Positions 50,949-60,772 of a stretch of DNA of 64,000 nt are shown here, one piece after another. A program made the position numbers and the translations under genes. Within the stretch, counting starts at the first letter, position 1; every line of letters starts with the position of its first letter. Source of the DNA: an uncultured Granulosicoccaceae bacterium. Its GTDB lineage: Bacteria > Pseudomonadota > Gammaproteobacteria > CALCKW01. The notes under the pieces are model-generated. The model ran no database searches and had not been told where the DNA came from. It was given only the letters and a program-made list of their open reading frames with translations. Location of the stretch: contig CALCKW010000004.1 of assembly GCA_937965695.1 (NCBI GenBank), forward strand, positions 62,001 through 126,000. The letters run 5' to 3'.

Positions 50949-51300
50949 GCGTGACTCCAAAAAAAGTGAGTTTAAAAGATGCTTGCAGTGTGCAAGTTTG
51001 GTGAGGAATTGGCAATGTTGAATCTCTTAAGTAGTTGCTGCAAGTGCCTCTTTCGACGGCAGTTTTCAAGATGATTTTGAGGTGGCCGCTAGGACTGCCA
51101 AGAGCCGTATTTTAAAGCTTAGATCTTTAAGTAATTCAATAATTTAGACACAACAAATGGACGGTACAAAAACGGTGTGACAAGGCGAAAATTTGTTCAC
51201 CTATTAATTTGACCTAACCTTATGTTTGTATTGAATTTAATTCAATTTATTGCCTCCATCACTGTTTCTAAAGAGGCTACTTACCAGATGCTGGAACCTT

Positions 51301-54039
51301 GTGAAGTCGACCGACGAGAATATCGCCAGTGAACACGAACTGCACGCTCTAAAGGACGTGCGGCTAGTTTACCGTGGCTGTAGCTTAGCCTTTGCCGGTT
51401 GGCTGAATCAGGGCTCTGTTAGCGATGTTATCGGGCGAACTGACCAGCAGTTGTTGAACTCGACCTTTGCGCAACAGCTGAAGGCTGAAGAGTCCCTCGT
51501 TTTGCGGGATAGTGTACCGAGCGTTGCGACCGCTATTGTGCCGCCTGGCAGTTGCTTGTTGCGGCTCCCTTTGCGAGGTCGCAATCAGATTCAAGGTTTG
51601 GATCTGTTGCTGGTCGAAAATGAGCGCTTATATGACGTTTTGCTTCGACATTTCTTTCAGTCGGCTGAAGTCTGCTCGTCCTCCACGCCAAAAAATCTCA
51701 GTGTTTATAGTCTTGATGAGATTCTATATAACAGCAAGCTTGCAAGTGAGAACCAAAAGGATCCGGCCCGTTGGGAGAGTATTAAGCCTCAACTGCCCGA
51801 CGAAATTTTGGGATGGCTCGATGCCGACGGGTCTCAGCCGGATGTTCGTAGCCGCGCTGGAGTTTTGCAACGCTCGGAGAATGTCCAACACACTGATCAA
51901 AACATTTGGTGGTGCCTATTGTATTGGGGTACTGAACCCGCAATTGCTGTTATAGAAAATCTTTCACTGAATGATGTGACCGTTGGCTCGCAATTGTGGA
52001 ATCAGAAGCCCACTGTCGATGGATACCGCGGTTTAGTCGAGAAACATGCCGCTGGGTTGATACTTTTGAACAGTGGGCAGCCAGTGTTTGCAAATGCAAG
52101 TGCTGCTCTTATGCTTGGGTTTGCCGATGTCGAAACGCTGATTGAGCATGGAGACATCGTGGGTTTGGTGCCTCAAGAACTCAAAAACTATCTGTCGCTA
52201 GAAATCTTAGATTCGACTCAACAAGTACACCGGAGTGAAGGGGAATGGATTTCTCAGTCTGGTCGTAAAAGCTTTCTCATGTCGCATTGGCAGTCAATCG
52301 AATGGGCGAACCAATCTTGTATTTATCTGACCTTGACCGACATTAGCCACCGCCGTCGCGCCGAGCAGAGCCAACGCCGAAACCAACAGCGCTTTCAAGA
52401 TTTCGCCGAGCTTGCAGCAGATTTTTTCTGGGAATTAGATACTTCATTGCGCTTCAATTTTGTATCTCGTCGATTTGAGAACATTCTGCAAATTGCACCC
52501 CAAAATGTCTTGGGCTTGTCGATCAGACAGTTTTACGAGCGCTATTTTCCTCAGCCCGCACCGCCTCAGTGGCGACGACATTTACAGGCTTTGTCTCAGC
52601 ACAAGGCAGAACGAGAGTTTGAATACCGCTGGACCAGAGCTGATGGCAAAGAGCGGGTGATCGTGCACACTTGCCAGCCACTTTTTGATGCAGAAGGTAA
52701 TTTTGAAGGTTATCGTGGTGTTGGCCGTGATGTGACACACGATCGAGCATTGGCTGCACAAGTCCAGTTCCATGCGACACATGACGCGCTGACTGGTCTT
52801 GTCAATCGCCGAGAATTTGAACGCCTATTGGAAGAGGCCTTACACGACTCAGACAACAGGCAAAGGCACGCCTTATGTTATGTAGATTTAGATAACTTCA
52901 AAATTGTCAACGACACCTGCGGGCATTCTGCAGGGGATGAATTGTTGCGCCAGCTTGGTGATTTATTCAGGGAGCGTGTACGTCAGAGCGATGTAGTCGG
53001 TCGCCTCGGTGGGGATGAGTTCGGTATTTTAATTTATTCCTGCAGCATGGAGCAGGCTCTGGATCTCGCAGAAAAAATTAGACTGAGTGTGATGCAGTTT
53101 GAATTTTTATGGGAAAACAAGCGTTTTTCTATTGGGGCTAGCATTGGTTTATCCGGTATTGTTCCAGATACCTCTTCAGCGAACGAAGTCATGCGGGCTG
53201 CGGATACGGCTTGTTATGCGTCCAAAGAAAGTGGGCGCAATCAAGTCACGACAGCTTCTGAGGAGATGGGGTTACGTCGCACCGACGCAGAACGCGTTTT
53301 TCAAGTGGGCAATTTGCTTGACGAAGGGCAGTTCCGACTTTGGCGGCAACCCATTCTCGCCCTCAATGACAAACACTACCGTGGTGATCACTTTGAAATT
53401 CTGATGCGCTTGGTCAAACCCGATGGCACTTTAATCCTGCCTGAGACGATCATGCCGGCAGTAGAGCGATACGGCCTTTGCCCAAAACTTGACCGTCTGG
53501 TGTTTGACCGTTGTCTCGCATGGATTGTCTCTGCACGTGATCAAATAGAACAACTAGCTGTTTGCAACATCAATCTGAGTGGTCCGAGTCTGCTAGATCA
53601 AAACCTTGTTGCTCACATGGAAACCGAAATAAAGCGCAGTGGAATTCCTCCGCAAAAACTTTGTTTTGAACTCTCTGAAACAGCGACGATAGCCAATCTG
53701 AGTAGTGCACGTGATGTGATCGCTAGGTTGGGAAAAGTGGGTTGTAAGTTCGCATTGGATGACTTTGGCAGTGGTGTCTCTTCATTTACATTCTTGCAAG
53801 GTTTGCCCATTGATTTCGTGAAAATTGATGGCAGTTTTGTCACACGCATGACGGACGACAAGGTGTGTGAAGAAATGGTGGATTCGATCAACCGCGTCAG
53901 CCATGTCCTGAGGTGCTCGACGGTGGCTAAATCAGTTGAGAATGCTCGCACGCTAGACGCCTTAGAGAGCCTAGGAGTAGACTTTGCGCAGGGCAATTAT
54001 ATCGGCCCACCAGAAGCCATAGACGAGCGCTTGGTTTAA
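51301..54039 (+). CDS. PAS-PAS-GGDEF-EAL protein with degenerate EAL site
   Basis: A cytoplasmic c-di-GMP protein of about 912 residues. An unassigned N-terminal region is followed by two PAS-like domains (about 242-345, YRGLVEKHAAGLILLNSGQP, and about 364-485, RFQDFAELAADFFWELD). The GGDEF domain begins near 495 and has an intact GGDEF at about 570 and an RQSD inhibitory site. The EAL domain has EIL-M-R, NINLSG, ELSET, LDDFGSGVSS and KIDGSF. However, the AEGVE motif reads AKSVE at about 877, so the proposed catalytic Glu is Lys. It is probably a cyclase or effector. The start is uncertain: GTG 51301 is taken, and the frame extends to TTG 51250. Confidence 0.88.
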   Translation: MKSTDENIASEHELHALKDVRLVYRGCSLAFAGWLNQGSVSDVIGRTDQQLLNSTFAQQLKAEESLVLRDSVPSVATAIVPPGSCLLRLPLRGRNQIQGLDLLLVENERLYDVLLRHFFQSAEVCSSSTPKNLSVYSLDEILYNSKLASENQKDPARWESIKPQLPDEILGWLDADGSQPDVRSRAGVLQRSENVQHTDQNIWWCLLYWGTEPAIAVIENLSLNDVTVGSQLWNQKPTVDGYRGLVEKHAAGLILLNSGQPVFANASAALMLGFADVETLIEHGDIVGLVPQELKNYLSLEILDSTQQVHRSEGEWISQSGRKSFLMSHWQSIEWANQSCIYLTLTDISHRRRAEQSQRRNQQRFQDFAELAADFFWELDTSLRFNFVSRRFENILQIAPQNVLGLSIRQFYERYFPQPAPPQWRRHLQALSQHKAEREFEYRWTRADGKERVIVHTCQPLFDAEGNFEGYRGVGRDVTHDRALAAQVQFHATHDALTGLVNRREFERLLEEALHDSDNRQRHALCYVDLDNFKIVNDTCGHSAGDELLRQLGDLFRERVRQSDVVGRLGGDEFGILIYSCSMEQALDLAEKIRLSVMQFEFLWENKRFSIGASIGLSGIVPDTSSANEVMRAADTACYASKESGRNQVTTASEEMGLRRTDAERVFQVGNLLDEGQFRLWRQPILALNDKHYRGDHFEILMRLVKPDGTLILPETIMPAVERYGLCPKLDRLVFDRCLAWIVSARDQIEQLAVCNINLSGPSLLDQNLVAHMETEIKRSGIPPQKLCFELSETATIANLSSARDVIARLGKVGCKFALDDFGSGVSSFTFLQGLPIDFVKIDGSFVTRMTDDKVCEEMVDSINRVSHVLRCSTVAKSVENARTLDALESLGVDFAQGNYIGPPEAIDERLV

Positions 54040-54136
54040 TCAGAGCGCGTTGTTGTCGAACTGCTGTCTCTCTATATTGTCTACAATTAGCGTTCGGGCA
54101 AACACTCCGACCAAATTAGCGATGGAAGTAAAAAAT

Positions 54137-54787
54137 ATGAAGAAATTTGCAATGGCCTTAAGCGCGACATTGGTGCTCAGTGGTTGCGCGAGCGAAGGCG
54201 GCATGACCAAAAGCCAGCAAGGCGCTATCCTAGGTGCTGTCGTAGGCGCCGCGGTGGGTAATCAAACGGGTGATAATTCCCGTGATCGCAAACGCGATCG
54301 ATTGACAGGCGTGCTTGTCGGCGCCGCAGCGGGTGCAGGTGTTGGTCATGTTCTGGACAAACAAGAGCGTGAATTCAATGAGGCCTTAGCGCAAGAAAAG
54401 GCGAATAATCAAGTCGAAGTACAGCGCATCACCGATGAAATACTTCAATTGACTCTCTCCAGTGAAGTATCATTTGACATCGACAGTGCGACTATAAAAA
54501 GAAGTTTTAAGCCAAGTTTGGATAAGCTGGCGGATGTACTAGCGAGGTACACTGAGACTGATATTACGGTAGTCGGTCATACTGATTCATCGGGAAGTGA
54601 GGCACACAATCAACGGTTGTCGGTACGACGTGCACAGTCTGTCGTCAGCTACCTACGTCGCTACGGGGTTGATCGCGGAAGAATGCGCGCAGACGGAAAA
54701 GGTGAGTTAGAGCCACGTGAGAGCAACAGTACCCCAGCGGGCCGTCAGCTCAATCGACGTGTAGAGGTTTTTGTCCAGCAGCGATAA
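54137..54787 (+). CDS. OmpA-family lipoprotein with glycine zipper (YiaD-like)
   Basis: A 216-residue outer-membrane lipoprotein. Signal peptide with lipobox LSGC (Cys about 17). A glycine-zipper region follows (GAILGAVVGAAVGNQTG and GVLVGAAAGAGVGHVLD). The C-terminal OmpA domain has SFDIDSATIKRSFKPSLDKL, TVVGHTDSSGSEAHNQRLS and NRRVEVFV, and keeps the Asp and Arg that bind peptidoglycan diaminopimelate. Start ATG 54137 begins MKKFAMALSATLVLSGC. It links the outer membrane to the cell wall. Confidence 0.92.
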   Translation: MKKFAMALSATLVLSGCASEGGMTKSQQGAILGAVVGAAVGNQTGDNSRDRKRDRLTGVLVGAAAGAGVGHVLDKQEREFNEALAQEKANNQVEVQRITDEILQLTLSSEVSFDIDSATIKRSFKPSLDKLADVLARYTETDITVVGHTDSSGSEAHNQRLSVRRAQSVVSYLRRYGVDRGRMRADGKGELEPRESNSTPAGRQLNRRVEVFVQQR

Positions 54788-54797
54788 AACATCGATT

Positions 54798-54824
54798 AAA
54801 GTGCGCTTTATCTGGGCGCACTTT
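54798..54824 (+). terminator. perfect 9-bp hairpin after OmpA lipoprotein gene
   Basis: AAAGTGCGC and GCGCACTTT form a perfect stem with a nine-base loop, 11 bases after the stop. There is no T-run beyond the stem's own three T, so termination is likely but not certain. Confidence 0.6.
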
Positions 54825-54868
54825 ATGAGTCAGCCGATATGATTAAAAGTTTCGCGCTGCGTCCTTCC

Positions 54869-56401
54869 TTACTCGAGCGCCTCAGCCAGCATGTAGCCTC
54901 CGTAGCTGTGCTTTTCTAGCAGCGGGGGCAGTCCTGCAGTTTTGTGAATCGGCACAAAAACCCATTCACCGGCCAAAGGCCTACGCGAAGGAACATCGGC
55001 TTGTCTGTAAAAACCTAAGCTCGGCTTGTTGACTCTCCATTGGACTAGCTGAACATCTGCTTCAAGAGCTTTCTTAGCTGCTTTCTCAACCGAGCCCTGT
55101 TGGACCTCACCGACAACCGTTGCTAGGGTTGTTGCTATGAAGGCTGTCTGTACATAGGCGCCCAGCGTGAGGGCCTCAATTGGTTTAAATTTTTTGTTAA
55201 AGGCTAGCCAAACGCTGAGCAGCAAAAACAACCCTGCGGGCGCCCAGTAGTTGTCGTCAAATAAAACGATTCTGCCCAGCTCTACGATTGCGGTGTCAAA
55301 CGACCTTTCACCCGGATCGTAGGTATGAAAAATTAGCGGTAGTGCGGCACAAACGAGCGCAAAAAGTAACAGCGGGAGCATTGTCAGCGCTCGGTTGCTG
55401 TAGTCTTCTCGAAATTTCGCCATCAACAAGAAGAGGGCGGTACAGCCGTAAAGCAAGTAATTGGGTTGCATTTTTCCGCCTGCAGAAAAGCTCACCAAAA
55501 CAACGGAAAACCAGCACAACATAAACCTGTTGAAAGGGGTATTCCAAGTTTGTCCAGCGCGCCACAGAGCGACCATTGCTACCCAACTAAAAGGCAAAAT
55601 AACAAGTGGCAGGGTATAGAGATAATAGAGCGGAGAGCTGTTTTGGTCATAGCTTCGGGTGAACTGAAAGACAAAGCCATCCAGAAAAAATGCTCTTATA
55701 AAGTCAAGGCCGTGCAGAGAGTATTGAAAAGCATACCAAGGCAGGGTAATGGCGAGTAACGCGAGCCAACCCGGCCAGTAAAGAAGCGTGTTGAGAAGGT
55801 CGCGCCAGCGATTGGCGCTGAGTAAATATACGCTCACTACAAGTGCGGGTATCACGAGTGCGAGTAGTCCCTTGCTGAGCACACCCAAGCCGGTCCATAT
55901 AAATGCTTTAAATAAATGCCGCTTGCGCTCACCTTCGCACCAGCGGTAGAGATCAAACATACAGAGGGTTAACAGCAAATTGAACAGTGAGTCGGCTGAC
56001 GCCGAGCGGCCAATAATGACGACGGCTAGCGAGCAACTCATCAGCGCGACAGCGTAGCAAGCTGTCAGCCAACCGACTCGGGCTGCGGCAAACTGATAGA
56101 TAGCCAGCAGCCAGAGGCTGGCTGCCAGAGCAGACGGCAAACGCAGTGCGGCTTCAGTCATACCGAAAGCCCTTAAACTTAGACCCTGAAACCAGTGTAT
56201 TAACGGCGCATCCGCGATCAATAACAGACCGTCTGAAAATGCCCACAAGGGATCACCACTTTGCAGCAGCGCTAAGCTAGCGACGGCGTAACTGCCTTCC
56301 TCAGTATCAAACAGCGGAGCTTTGCCCAGGTGCAAAAAAAAGCATAGCCAAATGCTGGCGCCTAGAAAAAGCCACCGCAGAGCTTTGTCGCTAAGACTCA
56401 C
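54869..56401 (-). CDS. GT39/ArnT-like glycosyltransferase
   Basis: A 510-residue polytopic membrane protein of the ArnT/PMT glycosyltransferase family. The catalytic acidic motif near the N-terminus is FDTEEGSYAVASLALLQSGD; the family's periplasmic loop carries such Asp/Glu. More than ten helices follow, and the segment GKMQPNYLLYGCTALFLLMA matches the family's late membrane region. Such enzymes use polyprenyl-phosphate sugars to modify lipid A or other envelope glycans. The acceptor is unknown, because no arn genes are adjacent. Single gene, convergent with the OmpA lipoprotein. Confidence 0.82.
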   Translation of the reverse strand: MSLSDKALRWLFLGASIWLCFFLHLGKAPLFDTEEGSYAVASLALLQSGDPLWAFSDGLLLIADAPLIHWFQGLSLRAFGMTEAALRLPSALAASLWLLAIYQFAAARVGWLTACYAVALMSCSLAVVIIGRSASADSLFNLLLTLCMFDLYRWCEGERKRHLFKAFIWTGLGVLSKGLLALVIPALVVSVYLLSANRWRDLLNTLLYWPGWLALLAITLPWYAFQYSLHGLDFIRAFFLDGFVFQFTRSYDQNSSPLYYLYTLPLVILPFSWVAMVALWRAGQTWNTPFNRFMLCWFSVVLVSFSAGGKMQPNYLLYGCTALFLLMAKFREDYSNRALTMLPLLLFALVCAALPLIFHTYDPGERSFDTAIVELGRIVLFDDNYWAPAGLFLLLSVWLAFNKKFKPIEALTLGAYVQTAFIATTLATVVGEVQQGSVEKAAKKALEADVQLVQWRVNKPSLGFYRQADVPSRRPLAGEWVFVPIHKTAGLPPLLEKHSYGGYMLAEALE

Positions 56402-56520
56402 GTGGCGTCACTCGTGCGGCGATTAGATTGGCTAGTTTTGGCATAGAACTGTAAGTTTAGCGGCAATTCTGGATCCTATCACGGGCTTTGACGTCGCGAA
56501 CAAGCGACGAGGTTCTCTGG

Positions 56521-58245
56521 TCAGATCTTTGCGATGTGATCAATCATAAGTTGCAATGAGTCACGGCCACGCCAGTGGTTGATATCAAGCCGAAACACCG
56601 CTTCACAGCGTTGCATGCCGAGCTTGTCTGCTTGGCCAAAAGCTATGGCGTCCAAGCATAGGGAAGCGTCCTCAATTGGTGCTAGCGTGAGCTTGAGGTG
56701 CCGTTCCCCCACGATGCGCTCGGATTGCACCAAAAACTTGCCATCAAAAGTCGGCTCGGCAAAACCTTGGCCCCAAGGTGCAGCAAAGCGTAGCAGCTTG
56801 GCGAGCGGCAAGTTGAAATGCTCAGGTTCCAGCCCTCCGTCTGTGAGTAGCTCCCTTGTCGGCGGGTAGATGGCAAAATGTGCTTCCACGGCGTCCTGCA
56901 TAGCTAGCCTGAATCGAGGCAGGGCGGATTCCTCAAGCGTCAAACCGGCGGCCATGGCATGGCCGCCAAATTTATCGATAAGTCCAGGCTGTGTAGCATC
57001 GATATTTGCCATGATGTCGCGTACGTGGAGGCCCGGAATTGAACGAGCAGACCCTCGTAATTTGCCGTCATCGGCTTTGGCAAACACCAGTGTTGGTCTG
57101 TGGTAGCGCTCTTTGAGCCGACCAGCAATAATGCCACAGACACCTTGGTGCCAGTGAGCTTCGTACAGGCACAGGACGGCGGGCACATGGCCGTCAAGCT
57201 TTAGCTGCAAGTGCTCTGCTGCTTCTATAGCCGTGGCATGCATATCGGATTCAATTTCTCGGCGAGCAATATTGAGCGCGTCTAAGTCGGCAGCTAAATC
57301 TCGTGCAGTGGCACTGTCTTGCGCACGAAGACAATCTACTCCGCGCTGCATATCATCCAGACGACCGGCGGCATTTAATCGGGGAGCGACCGCAAAAGCT
57401 AGATCACTGGCAACAACCGTTTCAAGCCTGCGTTTTCCAAGTTCAAGCAGAGCGTTAATTCCCGGACGTGCTTTGCCAGCGCGCATTCGGCGTAGGCCTT
57501 GTTCGACCAAAATACGATTATTGCGATCAAGTGGTACTAAATCAGCGACTGTACCGAGTGCAACTAGGTCTAGCCATTCGGCTGGATTGGGTCGCTCGAT
57601 AGCACTATCATCAAAATAATTATTTTTCTCTAAATGCGTACAGACAGCATTCATCACGTAGAATATGACGCCAACACCGGCCATGTTTTTGCTCGGAAAC
57701 GTGTCATTTGCTAAGTTTGGGTTAACGATAGCGTCTGCATCTGGAAGCTGCTGGCTGGGAAGATGGTGATCAGTAACGACTACCTGCAAGCCCAATTGTT
57801 TGGCGAGAGCAACACCTGAAATACTGCTGACGCCATTGTCAACGGTAATAATGAGCTCTGTACCAGCATCCGCGGCGAGTTTTACTAGTTCGGGTCCCAA
57901 GCCGTACCCCATATCGAAGCGATTGGGTATCAGAAAGTCTACGCATTGCGCGCCGCATGCTTCAAGCGCTGTAATAGCCAGTGATGTGCTGGTTGCACCA
58001 TCTGTGTCGTAGTCACCAACAATCGTAATTTTACGTTGTTCGGTGATAGCTTTTGCAATAATAGCGCTGGCGTGATCAAGACCATTCAGGTCTTTTGAAT
58101 TCAGCAGATCGCGCAACCGATGGTCATCAGGATCCGAAGGTTGAACGCCTCTAGCGCTCAGCACTCTACTGAGTACCGCATTGGGGTGCAGTGACCTGTC
58201 AATGTTAAAAGGTCGGCGCACGATTGTCGGTTGGGAACTGATCAT
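56521..58245 (-). CDS. recJ: single-stranded-DNA-specific exonuclease RecJ
   Basis: This 574-residue 5'-3' exonuclease acts in recombination and mismatch repair. DHH-superfamily motifs are in order: IVGDYDTDGATSTSLA (Asp ligands), ELIITVDNGVSS, VVVTDHHLPS, LVALGTVADLVPL, and the DHHA1 motif KFGGHAMAAGLTL. The C-terminal OB-type domain ends RGRDSLQLMIDHI. Length is normal. It is divergent from the VTT-flavoprotein gene with about 65 bases between starts. Confidence 0.95.
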   Translation of the reverse strand: MISSQPTIVRRPFNIDRSLHPNAVLSRVLSARGVQPSDPDDHRLRDLLNSKDLNGLDHASAIIAKAITEQRKITIVGDYDTDGATSTSLAITALEACGAQCVDFLIPNRFDMGYGLGPELVKLAADAGTELIITVDNGVSSISGVALAKQLGLQVVVTDHHLPSQQLPDADAIVNPNLANDTFPSKNMAGVGVIFYVMNAVCTHLEKNNYFDDSAIERPNPAEWLDLVALGTVADLVPLDRNNRILVEQGLRRMRAGKARPGINALLELGKRRLETVVASDLAFAVAPRLNAAGRLDDMQRGVDCLRAQDSATARDLAADLDALNIARREIESDMHATAIEAAEHLQLKLDGHVPAVLCLYEAHWHQGVCGIIAGRLKERYHRPTLVFAKADDGKLRGSARSIPGLHVRDIMANIDATQPGLIDKFGGHAMAAGLTLEESALPRFRLAMQDAVEAHFAIYPPTRELLTDGGLEPEHFNLPLAKLLRFAAPWGQGFAEPTFDGKFLVQSERIVGERHLKLTLAPIEDASLCLDAIAFGQADKLGMQRCEAVFRLDINHWRGRDSLQLMIDHIAKI

Positions 58246-58310
58246 GAAGATTGCATTGCCATTTGGATCACTCGGCTTTTCGAGAGACCGTATTAGGGTT
58301 GTTAAAATTG

Positions 58311-60446
58311 ATGGATAGGAAAAAGCTGATTCTACTGGCCGTTGTGGTCGCTTTTATCGCTGTATTTTGGTTTTTTGATTTTGCGCGGTTTTTCAACTTC
58401 GAGTATATCAAGAGCCAGCAGCAAGCGTTGGCCGCTCAGGTGGCGCAAGCACCTGTGCTGTCCGCAGCGCTGTTTTTCTTAATCTACGTCGTCGTGACCG
58501 CGTTGTCGTTACCGGGTGCCGTCATCTTGACACTCTTGGGTGGGGCGTTGTTTGGCCTGTGGCAAGGATTGTTGCTCGTGTCTTTTGCTTCAAGCATCGG
58601 TGCGACGCTCGCCTTTTTGGTCTCTCGCTATCTTCTGCGTGACACTGTTAAATCGCGATTTGGTCGGCAGTTGGGGCCAATCGACGAGGGTATTGCTCGC
58701 GACGGACCGTTCTATTTATTTACGCTGCGTTTAGTGCCTGCTTTCCCCTTTTTCATTGTCAACTTGCTGATGGGTCTTACCTCTCTTGGTACGGGTGTTT
58801 TTTACCTGATCAGTCAGTTGGGTATGTTGCCCGGGACTTTTGTTTTCGTGAATGCTGGTACGCAGCTCGCGCAGTTGTCTTCACCGGGTGATGTTTTGTC
58901 GCCTGGATTGTTGTTTTCGTTTGCCCTGTTAGGCATTTTTCCTCTGATCGCCAAGTGGATCGTCGATATGTTTAAAGCTCGTAAAGTATATGAAGGCTGG
59001 GATAAGCCCAAAAAATTTGATCGCAACGTGATCGTTATAGGCGCTGGTTCCGGCGGTCTAGTGGCGTCTTATATTGCCGCTGCTGTCAAAGCAAAAGTGA
59101 CACTTGTTGAAAAACATCAGATGGGTGGAGATTGCCTGAATACAGGCTGTGTACCCTCCAAAGCGTTAATTCGATCGGCCAAGTTTGTCAGTCATGTCAA
59201 TCGACACAAAGAATTTGGTATGTCTAACGCGACCGTTGAAACTGATTTCGCTGCCACCATGGAACGAGTGCAGCGCGTTGTTGCCGATATCGCGCCACAT
59301 GATTCAGTAGAGCGATTCACAGGGCTTGGTGTGGAATGTATTCAGGGGGAAGCCGTGATGGTCTCGCCTTGGGAAGTCAAAATAGGTGAGCGCAGCTTAA
59401 CCGCGCGCACTATTGTGATTGCTACAGGCGCGTCACCCTTTGTGCCGCCGATTCCCGGCCTCGAAGAAACCGGCTACCTCACATCAGATAATGTGTGGGA
59501 CCTACGTGAGCAGCCTAAGCGTCTTGTCGTGCTCGGTGGTGGACCGATTGGTTCAGAGCTGACCCAAGCGTTTGCTCGACTCGGCAGCCATGTGACTCAA
59601 GTGGAAATGCTCCCGCGCATTCTTATCCGTGAAGACGAAGATGTCGCCGTGCTGGTCCAGCAACAGTTGCAAGCAGAAGGTGTTGACGTCATGACAAACA
59701 CCAAAGCTATGTCTGCCAAAGTCGTGGATGGGCAAAAGATCTTAGTGTGTGAGCGAGACGGCGAGACCTTAGAAGTGCCCTTTGATCAAATCTTAGTGGC
59801 TGTCGGCCGTAAACCTCGGACCAACGGTTCGGGCATCAGCGATCTGGGTGTTGAATTAACGCCGCGCGGCACTATTGCGGTGGATAAATATTTGCGCACC
59901 AACTTCCCTAATATCTTTGCCGTTGGTGACGTGGCAGGGCCTTATCAGTTTACGCATACGGCTTCGCATCAAGCGTGGTATGCAGCGGTCAATGGATTGT
60001 TCGGCACCTTTAAGAAGTTTGCTGTCGACTATCGCGTGATTCCATGGGCGACTTTTACCGAGCCAGAAGTTGCACGTGTCGGCCTCAATGAGACTGAGGC
60101 TAAAGAGCAGGGTATAGAGGTAGAAGTGACCCGCTATGGCATCGACGACTTAGACCGGGCTATTGCTGATGGTGAGGCACACGGGTTTATCAAAGTGCTT
60201 ACTCCGCCGGGCAAAGACAAGATCCTCGGTGTTACGATCGTCGGCGAGCACGCAGGTGATCTGATCGCTGAATACGTCATGGCGATGAAGCATGGATTGG
60301 GGCTCAATAAAATCCTTGGCACCATCCATATTTACCCGACCTTGGCTGAAGCCAACAAGTACGCCGCTGGCGAGTGGAAGCGTGCTAATGCACCGGAAAA
60401 ACTGCTCGAGTGGGTACAAAAATTCCACGATTGGCGTCGAGGCTAG
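58311..60446 (+). CDS. VTT/DedA-type membrane domain fused to pyridine nucleotide-disulfide oxidoreductase
   Basis: A 711-residue fusion. Residues 1-230 form a TVP38/TMEM64 (VTT) membrane domain: LGGALFGLWQGLLLVSFASS, then SRYLLRDTVKSRFG and GTFVFVNAGTQLAQL. From about residue 240 a full flavoprotein disulfide reductase follows. It has the FAD motif VIVIGAGSGGLVASY, redox pair GDCLNTGCVPSKALIRSAKF, NAD motif VVLGGGPIGSELTQAF, FAVGDVAG, and the C-terminal HIYPTLAEANKYAAGEW. It resembles the mercuric reductase/lipoamide dehydrogenase group but lacks a heavy-metal domain and C-terminal CysCys. ATG 58311 is used. It may pass electrons to a membrane or exported thiol; the substrate is unknown. Confidence 0.9.
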   Translation: MDRKKLILLAVVVAFIAVFWFFDFARFFNFEYIKSQQQALAAQVAQAPVLSAALFFLIYVVVTALSLPGAVILTLLGGALFGLWQGLLLVSFASSIGATLAFLVSRYLLRDTVKSRFGRQLGPIDEGIARDGPFYLFTLRLVPAFPFFIVNLLMGLTSLGTGVFYLISQLGMLPGTFVFVNAGTQLAQLSSPGDVLSPGLLFSFALLGIFPLIAKWIVDMFKARKVYEGWDKPKKFDRNVIVIGAGSGGLVASYIAAAVKAKVTLVEKHQMGGDCLNTGCVPSKALIRSAKFVSHVNRHKEFGMSNATVETDFAATMERVQRVVADIAPHDSVERFTGLGVECIQGEAVMVSPWEVKIGERSLTARTIVIATGASPFVPPIPGLEETGYLTSDNVWDLREQPKRLVVLGGGPIGSELTQAFARLGSHVTQVEMLPRILIREDEDVAVLVQQQLQAEGVDVMTNTKAMSAKVVDGQKILVCERDGETLEVPFDQILVAVGRKPRTNGSGISDLGVELTPRGTIAVDKYLRTNFPNIFAVGDVAGPYQFTHTASHQAWYAAVNGLFGTFKKFAVDYRVIPWATFTEPEVARVGLNETEAKEQGIEVEVTRYGIDDLDRAIADGEAHGFIKVLTPPGKDKILGVTIVGEHAGDLIAEYVMAMKHGLGLNKILGTIHIYPTLAEANKYAAGEWKRANAPEKLLEWVQKFHDWRRG

Positions 60447-60594
60447 ATGAAAAGTTGATGGGTGGGCGCGTCGAGGGATGCGTTGCCCTTCAACACGGCG
60501 AGGTGCAGAATTTTCCTTGCGGTGTTTTTTACAGGTGACTGCAGCATTTCGTGTTGACCACTAGGTGTGATCCCGTTATAGTTCGTGGTTCGGC

Positions 60595-60671
60595 AGGCGC
60601 GTAGCTCAGTTGGTTAGAGCACTACCTTGACATGGTAGGGGTCGGTGGTTCGAGTCCACTCGTGCCTACCA
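60595..60671 (+). tRNA. tRNA-Val (GAC)
   Basis: The cloverleaf folds completely over 77 bases. Acceptor AGGCGCG pairs with CGTGCCT (one G-T), the D arm is GCTC/GAGC, and the anticodon stem is CTACC/GGTAG around loop TTGACAT with anticodon GAC. The T arm is GGTGG/CCACT with loop TTCGAGT. Discriminator A and encoded CCA follow. It stands alone. Confidence 0.95.
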
Positions 60672-60716
60672 AGATTCTCTCTCTGAGTGGAGGTTTCTTG
60701 GCAGCGAAACAAAATC

Positions 60717-60751
60717 AGGTCGTCCAAAGGAAACTTAGGACGGCCTTTTTT
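60717..60751 (+). terminator. rho-independent terminator after tRNA-Val
   Basis: AGGTCGTCC pairs with GGACGGCCT (one G-T), with a 12-base loop and six T. It is 45 bases after the tRNA. Confidence 0.85.
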
Positions 60752-60772
60752 GTGGGCGTTACAAATCGATTT

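Noticed and set aside
58311-60446. Mercuric reductase
   Set aside because: No N-terminal heavy-metal domain and no C-terminal Cys pair, and no mer genes nearby.
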